A DNA stretch of 64,000 bases from Oasisia sp. SBJ-2009 (Eukaryota; Annelida; Polychaeta; Sabellida; Siboglinidae). The stretch spans positions 46,583,923 through 46,647,922 of the forward strand of contig OZ024854.1 in the NCBI GenBank assembly GCA_964017155.1, in the 5' to 3' direction. Under the pieces are notes generated by a model, which saw nothing but the letters and a program-made list of their open reading frames with translations, was not told the DNA's origin and ran no database searches. The position numbers and the translations under genes were made by a program. Of the stretch, positions 1 to 12,008 are shown piece by piece. Every line of letters begins with the position of its first letter. Within the stretch, counting starts at the first letter, position 1.

Positions 1-20
1 TATTATATATTATATATAAG

Positions 21-32
21 TTTGTATGTATG

Positions 33-84
<52 letters not shown>

Positions 85-385
85 TATATATTATATATTA
101 TATATTATATATTATATATTATATATTATATATTATATATTATATATTATATATTATATATTATATATTATATATTATATATTATATATTATATATTATA
201 TATTATATATTATATATTATATATTATATATTATATATTATATATTATATATTATATATTATATATTATATATTATATATTATATATTATATATTATATA
301 TTATATATTATATATTATATATTATATATTATATATTATATATTATATATTATATATTATATATTATATATTATATATTATATAT

Positions 386-464
<79 letters not shown>

Positions 465-470
465 CATACA
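21..470. repeat. AT satellite, 7-bp unit
   Basis: After a short TATG/TA run, the sequence repeats TTATATA with a strict 7-bp period from about 76 to 392, then passes into plain (TA)n and a CATA run. All three forward frames stay open only because the unit contains no in-frame stop. It is a low-complexity satellite, not coding. It starts near the window edge and may continue to the left. Confidence 0.95.
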
Positions 471-479
471 TACATACAT

Positions 480-3262
480 ATACACACATACAAACTTACG
501 TATCCGAAGGCGAAGTCATTCTGTTCACTGCTTAAACTAGATCCATATTCCTTCCCATGCGTCGATGCTGTCTTTGTCTGCTTAATTTGCCGTGTTGGTG
601 GCATATAAAAATCATATTTGTGCCTACACTCGGCGTTTCTAAACGTAAACAACTCGACAGGGTGAAGGTCAATCTCGTTCCCCAAGCCTCGTTCGCGTGA
701 AGACTAAAGCGTATTCCGCTCAAAACGCCATTTCCATAGTTAGGAATCGTACATAGTTTCGACACGCTCCGTGTAGAAACAAAAATCGAAAGAGTTCGCA
801 TTTGTTCTATTAATTGAAGAAAATTGAAGTAACATGTCTGCATAAACCAACTAGTCAATCATTCGGGTGTATTTGATACATCCGCTTTTTGTGAAATGAC
901 TAATAATCGCTAGGAGCAAACGATTTTTACGGCAATGAGTGGATTGAGTATCATTAACTGTACGCAATAATAATAGTAATAAACATTCTTTATTCACGAT
1001 AACCTAATGAAACAGCCAATATGCACTTGGTTCTGCCACCAGGGTGTGTGCGAGCTTTAACGTGATTACGACTGGAAGTTTGCCCTCCACTACTCGTACT
1101 TATAAACAAATTCTCATGATTCGATCTAACAATGTCGAAAAGTGCGTAGCCATAATTAATTTCATTATTGAGCAGAAATGTATGTAAGCCTTTATCTAGT
1201 CACAAACATATCGTGAACTGTGTGCTGTGCTGATCAAAACCGTTAGGTATATATAGCCACCTGTTCAGTACATTCATAGTCAAACCCAAATATTAACAGA
1301 CAGGTAGAGACATATACCAGTTGTTTTGCCAGTCGCTATGCGACGACGTGTCGTGTGTTCTTCATGGTTGGCTGCTTCAAAAAGGGAACATTATGTGAAC
1401 ACGCGCTCTGTGCATAATATTGGGACACTATGTCGTAGTTCAAAAGGTGTTTTCACGTGTTTCATATGCGATTGGTGAATTATCAGCGCTGTTTGCGTAT
1501 ATATACGAGTGTAAGGGTCGGCGGTACTGCGCAGTTGTTTCACACCGCCATCGGTTACGGATCAACTCCCGGTTCGCATTGAGAACATTCGGCGACGACC
1601 TTGTCAACGTGTCTCTGTCCACCAAAGACAGGTACGTAGCCGTTGATGTGAATTTATGACCAATAGACTAATAATATCTAACAGTTTCGTCAACACGGTC
1701 GCAGCTGCAGTAAGTGCATGAAGAAGTCGAGCCTATATATTTGTCACGTTTAAATTACCTCTGGCTCGTCTAATCTAGTAATGTTTTTCCAAATTGAAAT
1801 GAAACTGACGCAATATTTTCACAGTAAATTTGAATTAGGGTGACGGTCAGAATAAGGCGAGAGATGGTATATTAAGCTTTCTTACGAATACGCTGACACA
1901 TAACCGCTGTGCCAGTGGAAGTGGGCGCCAGTGTCACTAGACGGTGGCGCCACGTGGTCTTTGTATCGTGTCACAAGACAGCACCGAAGTAGGTCCGCGT
2001 ACTAGGACCGTGCTTAGATGTACATAATACTACATATACAGTCACATGGGACGCGTGTAACGAGTCTTGCGCTAATTATACTTTTACGTTTAACATTTTA
2101 CATAGCAGACGTTATTATAATTACTACAAAACAGCGCGGGCCCAAAACAGAAAAGTGTGTCACAGTGGCGTGGCTTCTTGACCTCGACCGGTAGACCCTG
2201 GCCGGGGCGCGCCGGGGTCTAGTTAGTAGCTGTTTGTGAAATGTGATCGGACGTTCCGCCCGGACATGTCCGTTAGTTCAATTAGCTGAATTTTGTAAGA
2301 GATGTAGTTGGCCTTTTTGAGTGGTTCGCTGATTTTGACACTGGTGTATTTCCATTTAATTAGAGGCCTCATGCAACATTTCAAATGATATGGGTAAGTC
2401 TATCCTGCATCATATTTTATTGAGGCAGTAGCGGAGGTGGCGCCCTCTTGCGCGTTTGACATTTTGTAAAGTTGGTACAATTTGTCATTAATTCAATTCC
2501 AGGACCAATTCCATAGCTTCACGTTATGTTCAGTGAAGTTCCATAGTCTAGATGAGTAGCGAAACAACCAAGAACCCCCACCACAGTCTCCAACACTATC
2601 ATTCATCATTCACATGGGGAAAATGGCGATGGTGGGAAATAATAAAATTACTTTTAGAGAACATTTTTAACACTACCTGTTACCGAAATCAGAAGTGTCC
2701 TGTTGAGTGACCAGATGAGAGTGTCCTGTTGAGTGTCCAGGTGAGTGTCAAGGTGAGAGTGTCCAGATGTCTGGATGAGGGTGTCCGAGTAAGTGTGATC
2801 AGGTGAATAACTTCAGTTGAGAGTGTCCAGGCTCAGTAAAGCTCAAAATCCACAACAACTAAAAAACTCACATTTATCTAGAAGCATAATTTACCTTTGA
2901 TAAAATCCTGAAAGCATTTCTTTTAATATCAGTGTAACTGCACTTATTACATTGGAACGTGAATGGTAATTTTCAAGTAGTTTCAATGAGCACAAGTTAA
3001 TTCAAGAATTAAGTTGTCCAAATGTATGACTCATTCATTCATGGGGCACATTATGATGCCCATAATTTACAGCACCTTGATTTACCTGAAATATGCAGTT
3101 GTTGCATTAATTGTCACATAAAGCCATGTCAGATTACTTGAACAGGTAAGTTATATACTAAACTATGTGTAGTGCAGTTTCCACCATACAGCACTGCTCA
3201 GGTTGTATTATGTGTTGCCCCTAATTATGCTAGTTATTAATCTGTGGCTGTCTGTTCTGCAG
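480..3262. other. Unassigned sequence upstream of the Kelch gene
   Basis: I see no gene I can support here. Short ORFs at 532-858 (minus) and 1420-1659 (plus) have no recognisable domain and overlap ORFs in other frames. Around 2700-2830 there are loose repeats of a GAGTGTCC word. The stretch probably holds the promoter and a non-coding first exon of the downstream gene, because that gene's first coding exon starts with a splice acceptor. Confidence 0.5.
2155..2393 (+). promoter_or_regulatory. Possible promoter and 5' non-coding exon of the Kelch gene
   Basis: This is the only GC- and CpG-rich patch (around 2195-2275) in several kilobases of AT-rich DNA. It is followed at 2394 by GTAAGT, a consensus splice donor. 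The first coding exon at 3263 begins after a CTGCAG acceptor, so an upstream non-coding exon must exist. Joining the two is an inference; no TATA box or start-site evidence was found. Confidence 0.25.
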
Positions 3263-3621
3263 ATTAGCTATGGCTGAAGGAGGAAGGACTGGCGGTGCTG
3301 CAGCTGCCTCTACTGCTGCAGCTCGTCAGGCAAAAGGTAACACAGTAAATGGACTGAATTTGTGGTTGTATAAAACTACTGCTGTTTCTGATAAATATGT
3401 ATTACATGTTGTACCTAAATAAAACCTTTGGTCTGCTGAGAGATGATTAGGCAGGCGGGCGGGCGGGCGGGTGGGTTGGCGGGTGGGCGGACATGACAAT
3501 GTACTGATTTATTAAGTGAGAAGCAAATGCAATTGTTGAAATAGGGCAAGAAGCAGGGGCGTCGATCCGGTTTTAAAAGTGGGGGGACGGGGCACCAATT
3601 TATATAGACATATATGTATGC

Positions 3622-3682
<61 letters not shown>
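3622..3682. repeat. (TA)n microsatellite
   Basis: About 60 bp of uninterrupted TA dinucleotide inside the left part of the hAT-like element. Confidence 0.95.
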
Positions 3683-3684
<2 letters not shown>

Positions 3685-3984
3685 CCTGAAATACACATAA
3701 GTATTTTTTATAATATAAGACATAATTCATTGTTGGTCTGGTGGTAATTCAAAACTAAAAAAAGCCTTCATGTTATGCTATTTATAATAGTTATGTTGGC
3801 AACATATGAAGAGGGTGAATATTTGGGGGTAGACTTTGGACCAGGGCTTTATGCAGGATACAATTATTGCCAGTCACACATGTTTTGGTGGACACACGGA
3901 TGTTAACTGTTAAGCTAGTTTACAAACTTTCAAATGTGCCTGATGATGATCTGAAATGGGCTAAAGACACACATATGACACCAA

Positions 3985-4275
3985 AGCGCAGTGGCTCAGG
4001 GGTAGAGCTTCGGACACTCGACTACGAGAACCCGGGTTCGAATCCTGGCTGCGGTGTTAAAACCTTGGGCAAGTTTTTTCACTCTACATTGCTCCAGTTC
4101 ACTCAGCTGAATAAATGAGTATCTGGCTATAGACAGTGGTGGGTATGTGTACGAGCAGCCTTCGCGCATTAATTGTAGCATATGGCTGGATGCTTCCCAG
4201 AGAAGCCGAGATGGTGTCTGAGTGAACAGGTCTGTCAGGGAAGTAAAGTGTAAAGCGCTCTACACAAAGCTATGC
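3985..4275 (+). mobile_element. tRNA-derived SINE, nested in the hAT-like element
   Basis: The head has a Pol III A box (TGGCTCAGGGGTAGAGC) and a B box (GGTTCGAATCC) spaced as in a tRNA gene, but no anticodon arm that folds convincingly. The body contains CCTTGGGCAAGT followed by a CAGTTCACTCAGCTG stretch, recalling the central domain of ancient CORE/Deu-type SINEs. The tail is AAAGCGCTCTACACAAAG. Diverged relatives of the body lie at 13354, 15370, 21220 and 57060. Confidence 0.75.
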
Positions 4276-4324
4276 TTTGGATCCAGCACTGTTTGCTTGA
4301 CTCAAGAGTGACAAGATGCAGAGC

Positions 4325-5569
4325 TTACAGGGGTCCCTGTGTAGGACTTCCCAATCCCACCTTTTATCAAAGAAATTTGTCATCACTAAAATGAGATCAA
4401 ATTACACAAAGTGCATAAATCCTCTGGTTCCGCCGTAGGCGATATAAATATCCACCAGGGCGACCAGACTGCAATCCAAGGGGTGACAGGGCAAACAAAC
4501 ATTAATAATCTAATATGTGCTTGATGGCTATATATAAATACAAGTGTGCAAAATGACAGAGCCCGGCATGATGAATATTTACTGGACTTAGATCAAGTTG
4601 CAGGCTTGCTGCTGCCGACCAAGCAATGTATCTAGTGCTTTTCCACTAGGTAGTCGGAAGTTTAGTTCTTATTATTAATTTTACTACTAGACCGATGTAG
4701 GGTTTTTAAGAGAAGGGAGTGATCAGTCTCGCTATATATGCCTATACATTTGTTTTATGAACTGAAAAAGTATGAGGAGATTTCCTATGCTGACCCCCTC
4801 AGCCAGTGGGGTGGTCAGCGTCCCCCTCGTCCCCCACTGATCGACGCCCATGCTGTGCCTGTGTAGAACTTCCCAATCCAACATTTTGGCAAAGAAATTT
4901 GTCATCACTCAAATTGGAATATGTTACACAAAGTGCAGGAATCCGCCGCTTCTGTCGTAGGCGATACGCATCAAGCAGGCGAGGGGTAAACGTTCAACAC
5001 AAATTTCATCATTTAAAATGTACTTGATGGCTAGAGCCTATTAATACTATCAACACAATGTTGATAGAGAGCCCGGCAGCGGCTTACATTTTTTCGGTAG
5101 TTTTAAACTTTCCGATTGGCCTTTCTGCGCGACAAATTTAAAAGCATCAATGTGCAGCGAAATAACAAAGCCTTTTTGGTATAAATGCCACGGACTTTTC
5201 AATAACTCTCTTATGATGACTACTGTGAAGAGTTGTCTAAAATTTCGTTCAGTACATTCAGTACAAATATTACGTTTGTTTAAATAACTATCACGGATTA
5301 TGGCGCACGAACAGCAAAATATCCCTCAACACTTGTTTGCCTGTTAATTTGCGATAAATAACTTTGCTGAACTTCATATCGCGAGTTTATTGTCTAGCTA
5401 GTCCTATGTAGTGACTTTTAAGAGAGAGGAGTGTTGAGTCAGGCTATATGCCTCGCAATGTTTCTGAACTGAAAAGTGGGGGGGACAATTCCTATGCTGT
5501 CCCCCCCCCCGCCCTGAAAAGTGGGGGGGGGGGCGTCCCCCCCCCGTCCCCCACCAATCGACGCCCGTG
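4325..5569. repeat. Two tandem diverged blocks inside the hAT-like element
   Basis: The text beginning CCTGTGTAGGACTTCCCAAT at about 4331 recurs as CCTGTGTAGAACTTCCCAAT at about 4858. The following 150 bases match closely, and both blocks end in a pyrimidine-rich zone and GATCGACGCCC or ATCGACGCCC. The second block is longer. This looks like tandem insertion or partial duplication of one element. Confidence 0.7.
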
Positions 5570-5989
5570 GCAAGAAGTATCATTGTTATCACACAGTTGC
5601 ATGAAAGTAGGAGATGTATATGAGAAAGTTGCGACACAAGACTATGTTATGTTAGATTAAATACTCTGGTGAGTCTTGTCTCTTTCAAATATAGTCTTCA
5701 TAATAAAGATCTTAGATTTCTGATAATGAAAACCACCAGTACACTGTACTATGTTTGTTATTTTGTATGGACAAACTTTTTACACAACATTTGATTAACT
5801 ATAATATTTGATTTCTTATGCATAGTGTTTATGAAATGTTTGTAAAGTGTTTTGAGCTCTCCTAAGCACTGTGTATTTACACCCAGTTAGTGTGCTGTGT
5901 AAGAAAGCGTCTTTTATGTGTACACAGTCACATCATGTATTCTCATTTCCAGCCTCAACTGATATATATGTGATGATGTTATATTTTAG

Positions 5990-6253
5990 TAAAACTGGAC
6001 ACCATGTTCTTGAAGAGGCTTGCACATTACGCCCTCACGCCTGATCAACAAAGTCAGCTAGGAATATTCTTGAATATGGAACGTCCAACTGTGGAACACA
6101 TCATGCGCAACTCAGAGGACGTACTGAAATGCACCTTTAACATTATCGACGCTTAGAAAGCTGGCTCAAACATCACCACCGCAATGTATGAGCAACTTTG
6201 TGAAGCGTACGTGGAAATCAAGAGGACAGACATTGCTGAATGTGTCCGCAGGG
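5990..6253 (+). CDS. Exon 2 of the Kelch gene: Death-fold domain
   Basis: The exon starts after TTTTAG and ends before GTGAGT. It reads as an 88-residue helical domain with an N-terminal MFLKRLAHYAL-type helix and a C-terminal helix pair ending in RTDIAECVRRG. The spacing of an expected Trp followed by the conserved TTAMYEQLCEAY-like helix is what suggests the Death superfamily. The in-frame TAG is at 6154-6156. There is no good donor nearby that would splice it out. Confidence 0.6.
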
Positions 6254-6559
6254 GTGAGTGTGTAGCTGCGATTACATTAATAGTTCTCGCCATCCTCTTC
6301 TAATACATAACTGCATACTGTTATTACAGTGTATTTGACGACATGGAATTTGATATAAGAAGAAAACGTCATGTTAGGCAGAAAATGTCAGTATCATCCG
6401 CACTAACAAAAGGACATAATGCAGATATGCCCATCAAAGTTGTACAAGTGTGGATTCACAGTGCAAATATTTTCACAACTTTCAGTCCCTGAGATCCAGT
6501 ACTATGCAATTGCCATGTGCTTTAATGTGTTCAAAAGTTCTTTTCCTTCTCTTTTTTCT

Positions 6560-6835
6560 TTCTGTCAGATACTGGACGGGATCCTTTGCAGGGCGTTTAA
6601 AGTCCAATGAAAATTTGTGACTCCATTACAGGTTACATATTTACCCCGTGTGGGATCTTTTACTTCCTCTCGCATAGACACCAGATAGAAGGGACCACCG
6701 GCTTTTATTGTCTCTTCCAAAAGACACAGGCAAATGTTGGGTGAAAAAAATTGGTAAGTTTCGAAACGATGGTATGTGGGATTGAACAACCAGTCCGGCG
6801 CACTACCACGAGACCACCGTCCCCTTGATTGACAG
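6560..6835 (-). mobile_element. tRNA-derived SINE, second family, minus strand
   Basis: On the minus strand the head at about 6830 reads GGTGGTCTCGTGGTAGTGC (A-box like), followed by a B-box-like GTTCAATCCCAC. The body includes TCTTTTGGAAGAGACAATAA and a TCTGGTGT motif, both shared with the copy at 13637-13915. It lies between exons 2 and 3 of the Kelch gene. Confidence 0.6.
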
Positions 6836-7358
6836 TCCGGCGCTCCCCTTCAGTTTAGCAGCAGTTTCAAACTGTTGATCATAAAGAATTATGCATCTCA
6901 GAGTTTTTTCCAAAGTTTGCAGTGTTACCCACACATCTGAGTGATGCCTCTGACTTAATGATTAGTGTTGTAATATTCCAATAAAGGAATTGCAAATTGT
7001 TTTTTAAGTAAAAGTTAAAACTACATCTTAGGATAGTAATCCAGCTTGGTTATCTGTTGTCTAAACTACTTCAATGAAGTAATTCATCAATCCAGTCAGT
7101 AATAACTAAACACGGCTGTGTTGTATTTTTATTTACAGAGTTGATTGATTATGTAGGCTTAGCAATGTTGTGGAGAAAAATAATCCAATAATCAGCGTTG
7201 CAAAATCCAATCATTATTGCAAAATGTCAATATTTATAAACTTGATGTGCAACATAAATTATATTCATGTTAGCTAGCATAGTATCCACAATGAAAGTAA
7301 AACATGAGTTATGCTGTTTAATCTTTTGGTTATTTGCAACGGATTTCGTGTCTTTTAG

Positions 7359-10131
7359 AGCAAGTCCGCCATCTCAGTGGTCAACTGAAGAAAGAAAAAG
7401 AAGCACATAAGTCTTGCATGCAACATTTCAATGGTATGGTTTCCTATTTCAGTTAAGATATACCAGTATTATACATATTTGTTGCACTGAAATTATGTAA
7501 ATATGTAAGATCGAGTCCATCTTATTGGACTGACATCTATATAATATATTTACAATGACCATGTTTGCTTATAGAATAGACTATCCATCTTTGCAACAGG
7601 CCCTTATAACGATCCGGTTTCTTGGTTCATTGTTAATTGGTAAATTATTTACCTCTCTTTTTCTTGTTTCCATATGTTTGGCTGTCTCTCGTAGCCTTCT
7701 TCAGCAGACTGAATTTCTAGGTCATGCTCCAGCTTCTGTCACATGGTGTAAGTCATGTGACATGATGTAAGTCATGTGACACAACCATGTAAAGAGGGTG
7801 TGAGGTTGGTGGATCATGACTTGTGGTTTCCGTCTATATTCAAACACCACCATAGTACATGTCAAACAATGATGTGTCGTATTTCTTGTAGCATGCCTCT
7901 GGTACCTATAAGACTTCTAACATGTAAGTGCATTTGCAAGCTGTAGTGAGATGATATTAGCTTACATGGCTCATGTGACATTTACAGTTTAAAGAAATTA
8001 CATGAGCTGAGGATGGAATTGGTTTTAGATAATGTTATCCATGTGATATGTAAACAACACTGTGCCACCTGCATTCATTTCAGAGCAAGTGAAACTCATG
8101 AAGGAGAATTTACGTGACGTTGAAGATCAGGGTTTGGATGAATTACGTCATAGAGAAGGTGATCTACAACGGCTAAAAGACGAGCTGAGAACAAGCAATG
8201 GTACAGTGCACTATTCACACTTGTTATTCATCACTTCTTCTAGGCTCTAGCTGTCTTGTTTGCTGCAGACATTCCTGAACCTTGCTGCCAGTTACCAGTA
8301 ATGTTTCGATTAATGTTCTTGTTTACTTACCTTATTAGCTATTGAACATGTTTAAATACAGATATCTCTCTGTGTTAACCAAGTGACCTCACAGGAAATA
8401 CCTAACTCATGAAGACACGTATCTAGACGTAACTTGTGTGCTGTGGTAACAAAGTGCAATATAGGTTGATCTCAAATGGGGTCACTACTAGTACTGTATT
8501 GGTGATGAACAGGCAGGACAAATTAACAGGAACATTTACTGATAGTAAATTATTGTACAGACAATGACATATCGCTGAAGGTGCAGTTTCACACAAAAAA
8601 GATGGATGACACTGAAACAATAATCATAATTTTCTTACAGTAGTATTGTGTAGGCAGTAACTTACAGTAGGTCTATTTTTACTGCTATGTTAATTTTAAA
8701 TGCTTTGCAATGCTAATTATTTCATGTAATTCGATGTCTACATTTAATTACAAATGTGTTTTATTAAGCATGACGCACTTAAAACCCATAGAACATATTG
8801 AAAAAATAACTCATCATAAGCAGAATTTCTAGTTTGGGCTCTGCCTATGATATCTGTATAAAGGCATTAAAGCATATTGATTTAATTTCACCAGACTTAA
8901 ATTTTTTCCAACAAGGTCACTGTGTTCAAAAATCAACTTCGAATGCTTAAATATTCATAATCATTGGGCGGCATAATTAATCATGCAGTAGTTAATCGTG
9001 GTAGCAAGCTCAGTGGTTCACATAAATAAAGTTATGTAACAGCCTGTTGCATAGATAACATCCAAGTTATGCATACTTTGAAGGACAAAATTGGCAGAGA
9101 AAGTACTTATGATGGGAATTTATCGTGTTTGGGTACAGTACACTTTGAATGTATGTAACCCTACAGATAATCCCATTAATAGAGATCTCATGGAAAAGTA
9201 GCCGTAGCTCAGATTTACATTTCAAAAACTGCTACAAATGTCAAATGATAATAGACCAGTAGATAAGACGTGATCTTGTGGATTCCAGAATAGACCAGAA
9301 GTTGGATCAACTAGTCACTGGGCTTGACTTTATCTTTTACTTTTAGGTCTAACTAACCCCCTCATTAAGAGCATACATTAAAAGACAGATTAGCATTATC
9401 TGACTATTCTTAATGCCAAGCCATCACAACAAACTTATGTGTTATTTTTACAAACACCTCAGTAGGATGTTGTGTCGTGATTGTAGCTGTTTTTGTGTGT
9501 GTTAACTTATTTACAGTTTTGGTGCATAAATGTACCACCAAAAGTTGCTTTTGTTTCCCTTTAACATACTTTATTTAATAACCTGAAGTGTCCTACAGGG
9601 CACATATATTTCATTGTCAAATGTGATAGTCAACATGGTTTTTACAGTTGCATATAATTTGGTAGTAAAGTAAAGTATATGTGTATAACATATTTAATTA
9701 TTGTTATGTCTGAAACTGGTGAATGTCTTAGATTATTACTTAACTATTGTTTGGCTATCAGTTGTTCTATGCTGTGAAAGGGTAGACATTTTGTGAAACG
9801 TTCCTCAGTCATATTGACCCAAAAGCATTAAGATGTGTGAACAGTATCCTATCTAAACAGACAATCATGGGACTATGCAGCAGATAACATGCAATATTAA
9901 TTTTGGAATGCACTGTTCGTAATTTTAGATTAAATGAAATCATTTTCGAAAGATGAGCAAACATTACATATTTTGCCAAATTAGCTTCAATGTTATTACT
10001 GGTTTTGTAGTAAATTATGTTGAATACATATGAGAAATATCCTGACATCCACATTACATGTGTTTCAGATCAAGTGAATCAACTCCGTTCAAAAACAGAA
10101 AGTCTGGAAAAAGACCTGAAACAAACAAAAG
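7359..10131 (+). CDS. Exons 3-5 of the Kelch gene: coiled-coil linker
   Basis: Three short exons (7359-7433, 8084-8200, 10069-10131; 25, 39 and 21 codons) each begin in the same way, with an EQV or DQV codon split by a phase-1 intron. They encode Lys/Glu/Leu-rich heptad-like sequence. Similar starts and equal phases suggest they arose by exon duplication. Together they would form a dimerising helix between the Death fold and the propeller. Confidence 0.75.
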
Positions 10132-10718
10132 GTATGTTTACAAAGCAGCCATATAATTTCTAGTCTTGAAAAACAAACAAGTTGCAGTATGATAATATTA
10201 TGCTAATTATAAACATAAATGTGATTTTAAAAAATATTAATTACCCTTGTGATGGACAGTCATTGTTTAAGTATGAAATGTTTTGGCGATCAAGATGTAC
10301 CATATCATGTAAAAAGTCATGCATTGCATGATCTACAACATCCCTTACAAGTGATAAACATAAAGAACAGAATGGAACATTCAACATTTTCAACATTACT
10401 GGAAGTGTCCAAAAAGCAGTTTTTGGTGACCCTCAACAAAGAGTAAATGATTGTGATGTTGTTAATGGATGGAGAGAGGACTTGTAGCTGCATTTCCGTG
10501 CATCTTGTTTCAGCCAAACTGAATTAGATCAGTGCTGCCTTTCTTGACAAGGACAAATGCACTGACAAAATATCATGTTGGATTCCTGCGTGTAATAGAA
10601 AAATATTAACCAAAGCTGTCCTAAATGTTGTATTATTAAAAGTACACATGACCAACTGTTGGCAGTTTAGTATTAACAGTGATTATTTGTTTTGCTTTAT
10701 TCATTATGATATTTTTAG

Positions 10719-10769
10719 AACTAAGAGGTGCACTTGACAAACTATTAACTATGAAGGAGGTTCTGTCGT
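10719..10769 (+). other. Possible alternative or decayed coiled-coil exon
   Basis: After an ATTTTTAG acceptor there is an open segment of about 16 codons (ELRGALDKLLTMKE...) that resembles the neighbouring coiled-coil exons and has the right starting phase. Its only good donor, GTAAGA at 10770, would leave phase 2, which does not fit the phase-1 Kelch exon. It could be a poison or alternative exon, or a dead duplicate. Confidence 0.3.
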
Positions 10770-11082
10770 AAGAGTTTCCATTAAATAAGATGGGGTTTCC
10801 TCTCTGAACACAACATGATTTTACATCCTCAACAAGCGTTTGTCCTTATAGTAACCAGCATTTCATGTTTGTATGTTTTGTCTATAATTCACATAGTTTT
10901 GGTCTAGTTTGTACTAACTCATCTGATGTCACACAATCCTCATTTGATATTTAAGAGTTTGGTTTAATTAATACATCACATAATATTTTGTCCACAACTT
11001 TACTCATATGTTATGTCACATGTTTCTCAGCAGATATTTACTGTATGACTGTTTTAGTCACAACTGACATGTTCCATTGCAG

Positions 11083-12008
11083 CCTCCTCTCACAACATCA
11101 CAGTGAAACGTCTGGCCTTCCACCCCAACCAGCGCCTCCTGGTGGTGGGGGGAATAACGGACAATAAGGAAGGAGGGACTGTGAGGCACAAAGTCGTCGA
11201 CTACTGGGCTGAGGACAAGAAGTGTTGGCGGGAGTGTACCAAGATCCCTCAGTCACTTGGAGGCTTGTACAGTGTTTGCCAATTGACCTGTGACAAGCTG
11301 TTGGTGACAGGCGGGTGTGGGGATAGTGAGGAGACAGCCAACTGCTGGCTGTTGGACCTCGTCAACACAACTTGGACACAGATGCCGCCATTGTCCACTG
11401 GGCGCTCGTACCACCGTAACATTGTGCTTGATCAATACGTGTATGTGGTCGGTGGGAGAGATGCCAGTAAGAAGGCGATGGCATCTGTCGAACGTGTTGA
11501 CGTTGTTCAGCGTCAGTGGTCATCCCTGACTGACCTACCTCGGGCAATGTATGCTCCCTCAGTTATCAGCTACGACCAAAAGATCTATGTCTTTGGTGGC
11601 GTTGATGGTGATGGTAAGATTCTGTCATGCGTCCATGTGTATGACAGTGTGTTGCGTCAGTGGCTCACCCTCCCAGACATGCCGGAGGCGTGTACATTTG
11701 GTGCTGCTGTCTCCATTGGTGGATTCGTCTACCTGGTGGGAGGTGGCTCGCGGTCCTGTCTCCGGTTCGACCCGGCCACTGACCAATGGACGCTGATGAG
11801 TCGGCCGCGCCTGGTACATAGCAACGCCCCGGCTGTCGTATGGGAGGGCGGGATTCTTGTGGGAGGGGATGGTGGTAGTGGTAAGATGGGGTCAGCGGCC
11901 ATAGAGCACTATGACCCAGTGACAGATAAGTGGACTGACTGGCAGGCACCACTGAAGGAACCACTGATGGCTCACGCAATGTTCAGTGTGGTCCTCTCTG
12001 GTGTCTAA
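11083..12008 (+). CDS. Exon 6 of the Kelch gene: six-bladed Kelch propeller
   Basis: A single 926-nt exon encodes the whole propeller. The six blade signatures can be read directly: VVGG, VTGG, VVGG, VFGG, LVGG and VGGD, each followed after the usual gap by a W in contexts such as W..L..MP. The stop is TAA at 12006-12008. Kelch propellers bind proteins, often ubiquitin-ligase substrates. There is no BTB or BACK domain upstream, so this is not a KLHL adaptor. The base composition is GC-richer than the surroundings, as expected for a conserved coding exon. Confidence 0.93.

Larger units (their letters stand above)
3554..5569. mobile_element. hAT-like non-autonomous DNA transposon with perfect 8-bp duplication
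   Basis: The left end reads CAGGGGCGTCGAT and the right end ATCGACGCCCGTG, an inverted repeat with 12 of 13 matches that continues as a G-run/C-run rich zone. The 8 bp GCAAGAAG occur immediately outside both ends (3546-3553 and 5570-5577). The CAG start and 8-bp duplication fit the hAT superfamily. There is no transposase inside. The interior contains a TA microsatellite, a SINE and two related blocks (4325-4852 and 4855-5569), the first ending in its own copy of the right terminus, so the element is composite. It lies in intron 1 of the Kelch gene. Confidence 0.8.
3270..12008 (+). pseudogene. Death-fold / coiled-coil / Kelch protein gene with an in-frame stop
   Basis: Six exons join in one frame, all at phase 1: 3270-3336 (start ATG; exon begins 3263), 5990-6253, 7359-7433, 8084-8200, 10069-10131 and 11083-12008, with consensus AG/GT borders. 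The total is 504 codons including the stop. Residues 1-22 are Ala/Gly-rich. Residues 23-111 look like a Death-fold helix bundle, ending in a run with DIAE. About 112-195 is charged coiled coil, and about 200-500 is a Kelch propeller. A TAG at 6154-6156 is in frame as codon 78, where Death domains usually carry Trp (TGG). The gene may therefore be a pseudogene, a polymorphic null, or carry a base-call error; the rest is intact. By family, such proteins act as signalling or ubiquitin-ligase adaptors, but no specific role can be assigned. Confidence 0.75.

Noticed and set aside
22..540. Open frames with IYYIL-type repeats
   Set aside because: They are produced by the 7-bp AT satellite; there is no start context, splice signal or non-repeat domain.
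1420..1659. 79-codon ORF upstream of the Kelch gene
   Set aside because: No domain is recognised, and an ORF of similar length lies on the opposite strand; chance is sufficient.
3985..4056. A functional tRNA gene
   Set aside because: A and B boxes are present but the arms do not pair well, and the sequence continues into a SINE body.
11253..11979. Several ORFs on other frames over the Kelch exon
   Set aside because: They are shadows of the GC-richer Kelch coding exon.
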